From: Paenibacillus baekrokdamisoli
Lineage (GTDB): Bacteria; Bacillota; Bacilli; Paenibacillales; Paenibacillaceae
Direction: 5' to 3'
DNA: 64,000 nucleotides
Assembly (NCBI RefSeq): GCF_003945345.1
Contig: NZ_AP019308.1
Location: forward strand, 1,426,001-1,490,000
Part shown: positions 60,943-64,000 of the stretch, piece by piece
Layout: each line of letters opens with the position of its first letter
Numbering within the stretch: position 1 is the first letter of the stretch
Made by a program: the position numbers and the translations under genes
The notes under the pieces: generated by a model
Seen by the model: only the letters and a program-made list of their open reading frames with translations
What the model was told of the DNA's origin: nothing
Databases searched by the model: none

Positions 60943-63327
60943 GTGAGTAATCCAACCAACCAGGAGCAGCACATTGAACAGCAGCGCGTTGACAAGGTTA
61001 TAGAGCTCATTAATGGTCGTATTGAAGTTCTTGAGGAAGAAACTTTAGGTTCGAAATCTGAAATGGTCGATATACGCAAAAATTTCTGGGATGATGTGAC
61101 AGTCAATTTCGAGGATTCTGCCGAATCCGCGGAAACCTTTGCGAGCTTGAAGCAGCAGGCGGAGGTACTATCGGAACGCGAGCGTACTTACAAGCAAGCC
61201 GAGATACAGCTCCAAACGTTAAGGAAGCTTCAGCACTCTCCATATTTTGGTCGAATTGATTTTGTGGAAGAGGGTCAATCGCGTAAGGATCTCGTCTATC
61301 TGGGTATTGCTTCTCTTAGAGATAAGAATGACGAGGATTATTTGATCTATGACTGGCGTGCACCGATATCTAGCCTCTATTATGATTACCCGCCTGGTCC
61401 AGCCCAAATGGAGACGCCGATGGGGACCATTCATGGCGATTTATTAGTGAAACGTCAGTTTATGATTCGTGATGGAAAGATCATCAGCATGTTTGATACG
61501 GGTGTTACCATTGGGGATGAGCTGCTAAAGGAAGTACTCGGCAAACAATCTGATGCGCAGATGAAAAGTATCGTAGCCACCATACAACGGGAGCAGAATC
61601 GAATTATTCGTGATGAACGCAGCCGTCTGCTTATCGTACAAGGGGCAGCTGGAAGCGGCAAGACATCCGCTGCTCTTCAGCGTGTTGCTTATTTACTCTA
61701 TCGTTACCGGGGAATACTCACTGCTGATCAGATTGTTTTATTTTCGCCCAATCCGATGTTTAACAGTTATGTATCGACCGTTCTGCCTGAGCTGGGTGAA
61801 GAGAACATGCAGCAGACGACGTTTCAGGATTATCTGGTTTATCGGATTGGACGTTCTTTCAAGCTAGAAGATCCTTATGTGCAGCTGGAGTATGCCTTAA
61901 CTGCGGTGGAGGAGCCCGAATATGAATCAAGAATGGCTGGTATTCGTTATAAGGCCTCAGCTGATTACGTGATATTGATTGAACGATATTTGTCCCACTT
62001 AGGTCAGGAGGGATTGATATTCCGCGATGTTAATTTCCGTGGGGAAAAGGTTGCCGATGCAGAAGCAATTAGTGACTATTTTTACGGACTCCCTCGAACC
62101 CAGGCGATTGCCAACCGTCTTCGTCTTGTAGCGGAATGGCTGCTGGAACTGCTGAAGAAACGCGAGGCTGAGACTGCCTATGAAGCTTGGGTAGATGAAG
62201 AAATCGAGCTGCTGGATAAAGAAACGTATCTAAAGGCTTACCAAAGCTTAAGACGCAAAACGGGGTATTCGGGAAATTCCTTCGATGACTTTGACCGTGA
62301 ACGAGATTTGCTAGCCAACTATGTTGTGCGTGAGGCGTTCAAGCCGCTTCGTTCTCTGGTACGTAAGTTAGGCTTTATTAACATTCGTGCTTGCTTCCGC
62401 AAGCTGTTTCTAGATCCGGAGTTTGCACAGGGCTTAGCTGTCGAATGTACAGGTGGATCGGGGCTTCCAGTTGAATGGTCGTCAATAGCGAAGCAAACAC
62501 TTGCTCGATTAGATCAGCGTGTTATGGCGTACGAGGATGCGACGCCTTTCCTTTATTTGGTGGAGCGCATTCGCGGTTTCCAGGTAAATAATACCGTACG
62601 CCATCTCTTCATTGATGAGGCGCAGGACTATACGGCTTTCCAGTTTGCCTTTCTTATGCGGCTGTTTCCTCGGAGTAGAGTGACAGCGCTTGGTGATTTG
62701 AACCAGTCTATTCATGCTCATTCGGTTGGCGGAGCAAGTGGATTCGATGCGTTGAAGGAACGCTTCGATGACAAGCTGACAGAGACGATTATTCTGACAC
62801 GAAGTTATCGATCGACCAGACCCATTGTAGAATTTACGAGGTGCTTCATTCCGGGAGGAGGGCTGATTGAGCCATTCAATCGTGATGGAGCTAAGCCTAC
62901 CTTGACTGCTTTCACGGATCAGGAGGAACTTCAGCAGGAAGTTGGCAATCGAATTAAGAAGCTCCGCTCAGAAGGCTGTCGCACGGTTGCGGTTATTTGC
63001 AAGACAGCCGCCGAAAGTCTGAATACCTTTAACGCACTAGGAAGTGTCGGTGATTTACGGCTTATCGAGAAGGAAACAAACACCTTTGAGCCTGGAATCG
63101 TCGTTATACCTTCCTATCTCGCAAAAGGTGTGGAATTTGATGCGGTCATCGTTTATGATGCTTCGGCTGATTGCTACGGGCGTGAGAGTGAGCGGCGATT
63201 GTTCTATACGGTATGTACGCGGGCGATGCATGAGCTGCATTTGTACATGGTGGGAACAGCTTGGAGCCCCTTCATTACGGTGGAGGCGATGCAGTTGGCG
63301 CATGTGGAGAATAAACAAGAAGCCTAA
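60943..63327 (+). CDS. helD: HelD-like SF1 ATPase (RNA polymerase recycling factor), paralog 2
   Basis: 794 aa, close to the length of Bacillus subtilis HelD. GTG start with GAAAGGA-type site. N-terminal coiled-coil arm of ~100 residues (EQQRVDKVIELINGRIEVLEEE), FGRIDFVEEG, IYDWRAPISSLYYDYPPGPA, Walker A GAAGSGKTSAALQRVAYLLYRY (~233), IDEAQDYTAFQF, TRSYRSTRPIVEF, IPSYLAKGVEFDAVIVYDA and YTVCTRAMHEL. It uses ATP to release stalled RNA polymerase. It is the more conventional of the two HelD-like genes in the window. Confidence 0.9.
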   Translation: MSNPTNQEQHIEQQRVDKVIELINGRIEVLEEETLGSKSEMVDIRKNFWDDVTVNFEDSAESAETFASLKQQAEVLSERERTYKQAEIQLQTLRKLQHSPYFGRIDFVEEGQSRKDLVYLGIASLRDKNDEDYLIYDWRAPISSLYYDYPPGPAQMETPMGTIHGDLLVKRQFMIRDGKIISMFDTGVTIGDELLKEVLGKQSDAQMKSIVATIQREQNRIIRDERSRLLIVQGAAGSGKTSAALQRVAYLLYRYRGILTADQIVLFSPNPMFNSYVSTVLPELGEENMQQTTFQDYLVYRIGRSFKLEDPYVQLEYALTAVEEPEYESRMAGIRYKASADYVILIERYLSHLGQEGLIFRDVNFRGEKVADAEAISDYFYGLPRTQAIANRLRLVAEWLLELLKKREAETAYEAWVDEEIELLDKETYLKAYQSLRRKTGYSGNSFDDFDRERDLLANYVVREAFKPLRSLVRKLGFINIRACFRKLFLDPEFAQGLAVECTGGSGLPVEWSSIAKQTLARLDQRVMAYEDATPFLYLVERIRGFQVNNTVRHLFIDEAQDYTAFQFAFLMRLFPRSRVTALGDLNQSIHAHSVGGASGFDALKERFDDKLTETIILTRSYRSTRPIVEFTRCFIPGGGLIEPFNRDGAKPTLTAFTDQEELQQEVGNRIKKLRSEGCRTVAVICKTAAESLNTFNALGSVGDLRLIEKETNTFEPGIVVIPSYLAKGVEFDAVIVYDASADCYGRESERRLFYTVCTRAMHELHLYMVGTAWSPFITVEAMQLAHVENKQEA

Positions 63328-63375
63328 AAGGTCGGTATTCACGAGCAAAATGCAAATGAGAAAGAGGTTACTCCC

Positions 63376-63813
63376 TTGGAATTAGTCAAAATTACTACTG
63401 AAGATCTACTTAAAGAAGCGCTAGCGATCCGTAATGAGGTATTCGTTGTTGAACAGGGTGTACCTGAAGAACTTGAATATGATGAATTCGATGTTTCGCC
63501 TCATGCCTGTCATCATTTTGTGCTGCAAGAGAATGGGAAAACGATTGCGGCTGGAAGATGGCGGGAATATGAGCCAGGCATTGTCAAGTATCAACGGATT
63601 GTCGTAGCTAAGTCCTCCCGGGGACGAGGGATTGGGAAGCTGCTGCTGCTTGGCATGGAGCAGGACGCGAAGAAGCTTGGCTACCATTCAGGCGTGCTGG
63701 ATGCACAATGCTCTGCTGAAGCATTTTATCAGAAATTGGGATATGGCACGGAATCGACGGAGCCTTTCCTGGATGCCAATATTTTGCATGTGAGAATGAG
63801 TAAGAAACTGTAG
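63376..63813 (+). CDS. GNAT-family N-acetyltransferase, YjcF-like
   Basis: 145 aa, starting at TTG 63376 with AAAGAGG 8 bases upstream. ALAIRNEVFVVEQGVPEELEYDEFD, RIVVAKSSRGRGIGKLLL (acetyl-CoA pyrophosphate loop R-G-x-G-x-G) and FYQKLGYGTES are typical of the ElaA/YjcF GNAT branch. Acetylates an unknown amine. About 50 bases after the HelD-like gene on the same strand. Confidence 0.88.
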   Translation: MELVKITTEDLLKEALAIRNEVFVVEQGVPEELEYDEFDVSPHACHHFVLQENGKTIAAGRWREYEPGIVKYQRIVVAKSSRGRGIGKLLLLGMEQDAKKLGYHSGVLDAQCSAEAFYQKLGYGTESTEPFLDANILHVRMSKKL

Positions 63814-63862
63814 TGGCTCTGATGAATGGATAGTAACCAGGCTATGACTGAGTATATCTAAT

Positions 63863-63898
63863 AAAAGAGACGCTCTCATCATGGAGCGTCTCTTTTTC
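63863..63898 (+). terminator. intrinsic terminator
   Basis: AAAAGAGACGCTC pairs with GAGCGTCTCTTTT around TCATCATG, followed by T. Confidence 0.85.
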
Positions 63899-63973
63899 CA
63901 TGGCTTGTGAGCGATAATAGATTCCATCAGGATACAATGAAGAGCATGTACGCATAGACAGAAAGGACGTCCT

Positions 63974-64000
63974 ATGAAAATCTTACTATTAGGTGCAACA
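63974..64000 (+). CDS. start of Rossmann-fold (NmrA/epimerase-like) gene, cut by window end
   Basis: Nine codons, MKILLLGAT, the first strand and glycine turn of an NAD(P)-binding Rossmann fold such as NmrA/YhfK-type SDRs. GAAAGGACG precedes it. The rest lies outside the window, so the family is only suggested. Confidence 0.6.

Noticed and set aside
1-64000. tRNA, rRNA, insertion sequence, prophage or integron
   Set aside because: Scanned for conserved rRNA and tRNA arms, transposase and integrase motifs; none was convincing.

Overview
The window is a stretch of chromosome from a Gram-positive, endospore-former-type Firmicute, most likely Paenibacillus or a close relative such as Cohnella. 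This rests on strong AGGAGG-type ribosome binding sites with ATG, GTG and TTG starts, a bacillithiol-disulfide-reductase-like flavoprotein, a serS T-box, a cobalamin riboswitch, and DUF3900, Lin0512 and HelD family proteins. No tRNA, rRNA, CRISPR array, transposase or phage gene was seen.

Layout. 1-4.0 kb: the 3' part of a 2-oxoacid:ferredoxin oxidoreductase, small unknown proteins and a YpdA/Bdr-like reductase. 4.1-8.0 kb: a heterodimeric ABC exporter (BmrCD/YheIH-like) behind a promoter, a 29-codon leader peptide, competing hairpins and an intrinsic terminator, which looks like ribosome-controlled attenuation. 8.2-10.3 kb: a Cys-rich small protein and T-box-controlled serS. 10.5-14.4 kb: MoxR ATPase, DUF58 and DUF4129-like membrane protein, then a Gln-rich coiled-coil protein. 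14.6-16.9 kb: a decayed purine-catabolism cluster with fragments of xdhC/pucA, a BMP-family purine-binding lipoprotein broken by a ~160 bp internal inversion, an ABC permease, a 2Fe-2S subunit, a deaminase, intact-looking uraD and a pucM tail. 17-22 kb: a YVTN propeller protein, an esterase, a CopA-type Cu ATPase and a 42-residue protein. 22.3-33.3 kb: a cobalamin-riboswitch-controlled uptake and salvage operon (btuFCD, cobT, cobU, cbiB, cobS, cobD, cbiP, cbiZ). 33.6-44 kb: hrpB, DUF1294, a HelD-like ATPase behind a structured leader, a carotenoid desaturase-like enzyme, DUF3900 and Lin0512. 44-46 kb: an AT-rich insert with a GNAT fragment, an extra prenyl-diphosphate synthase and a PhzF enzyme. 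46-52 kb: an ECF41 sigma factor with its carboxymuconolactone-decarboxylase partner and a recognisable target promoter, an SDR, a two-component system, a truncated LysR gene and an aldo/keto reductase. 52.4-60.5 kb: a tightly packed five-gene operon (SWIM zinc finger, HEAT-like repeats, MoxR AAA+, DUF5682-like, VWA). 60.9-64 kb: a second HelD-like ATPase, a GNAT and the start of a Rossmann-fold gene.

The best candidate for a poorly described system is the SWIM-HEAT-MoxR-DUF5682-VWA operon. Its parts suggest an ATP-driven AAA+/VWA machine with a DNA- or protein-binding zinc module, a helical-repeat scaffold and a large possibly enzymatic subunit. Other notable items are the microinversion inside the lipoprotein gene, 9-bp repeats expanded in frame inside two cobalamin genes, a ~140 bp palindromic interspersed repeat (two full copies and one half copy), and two HelD paralogs, one with a switch-like 5' leader.
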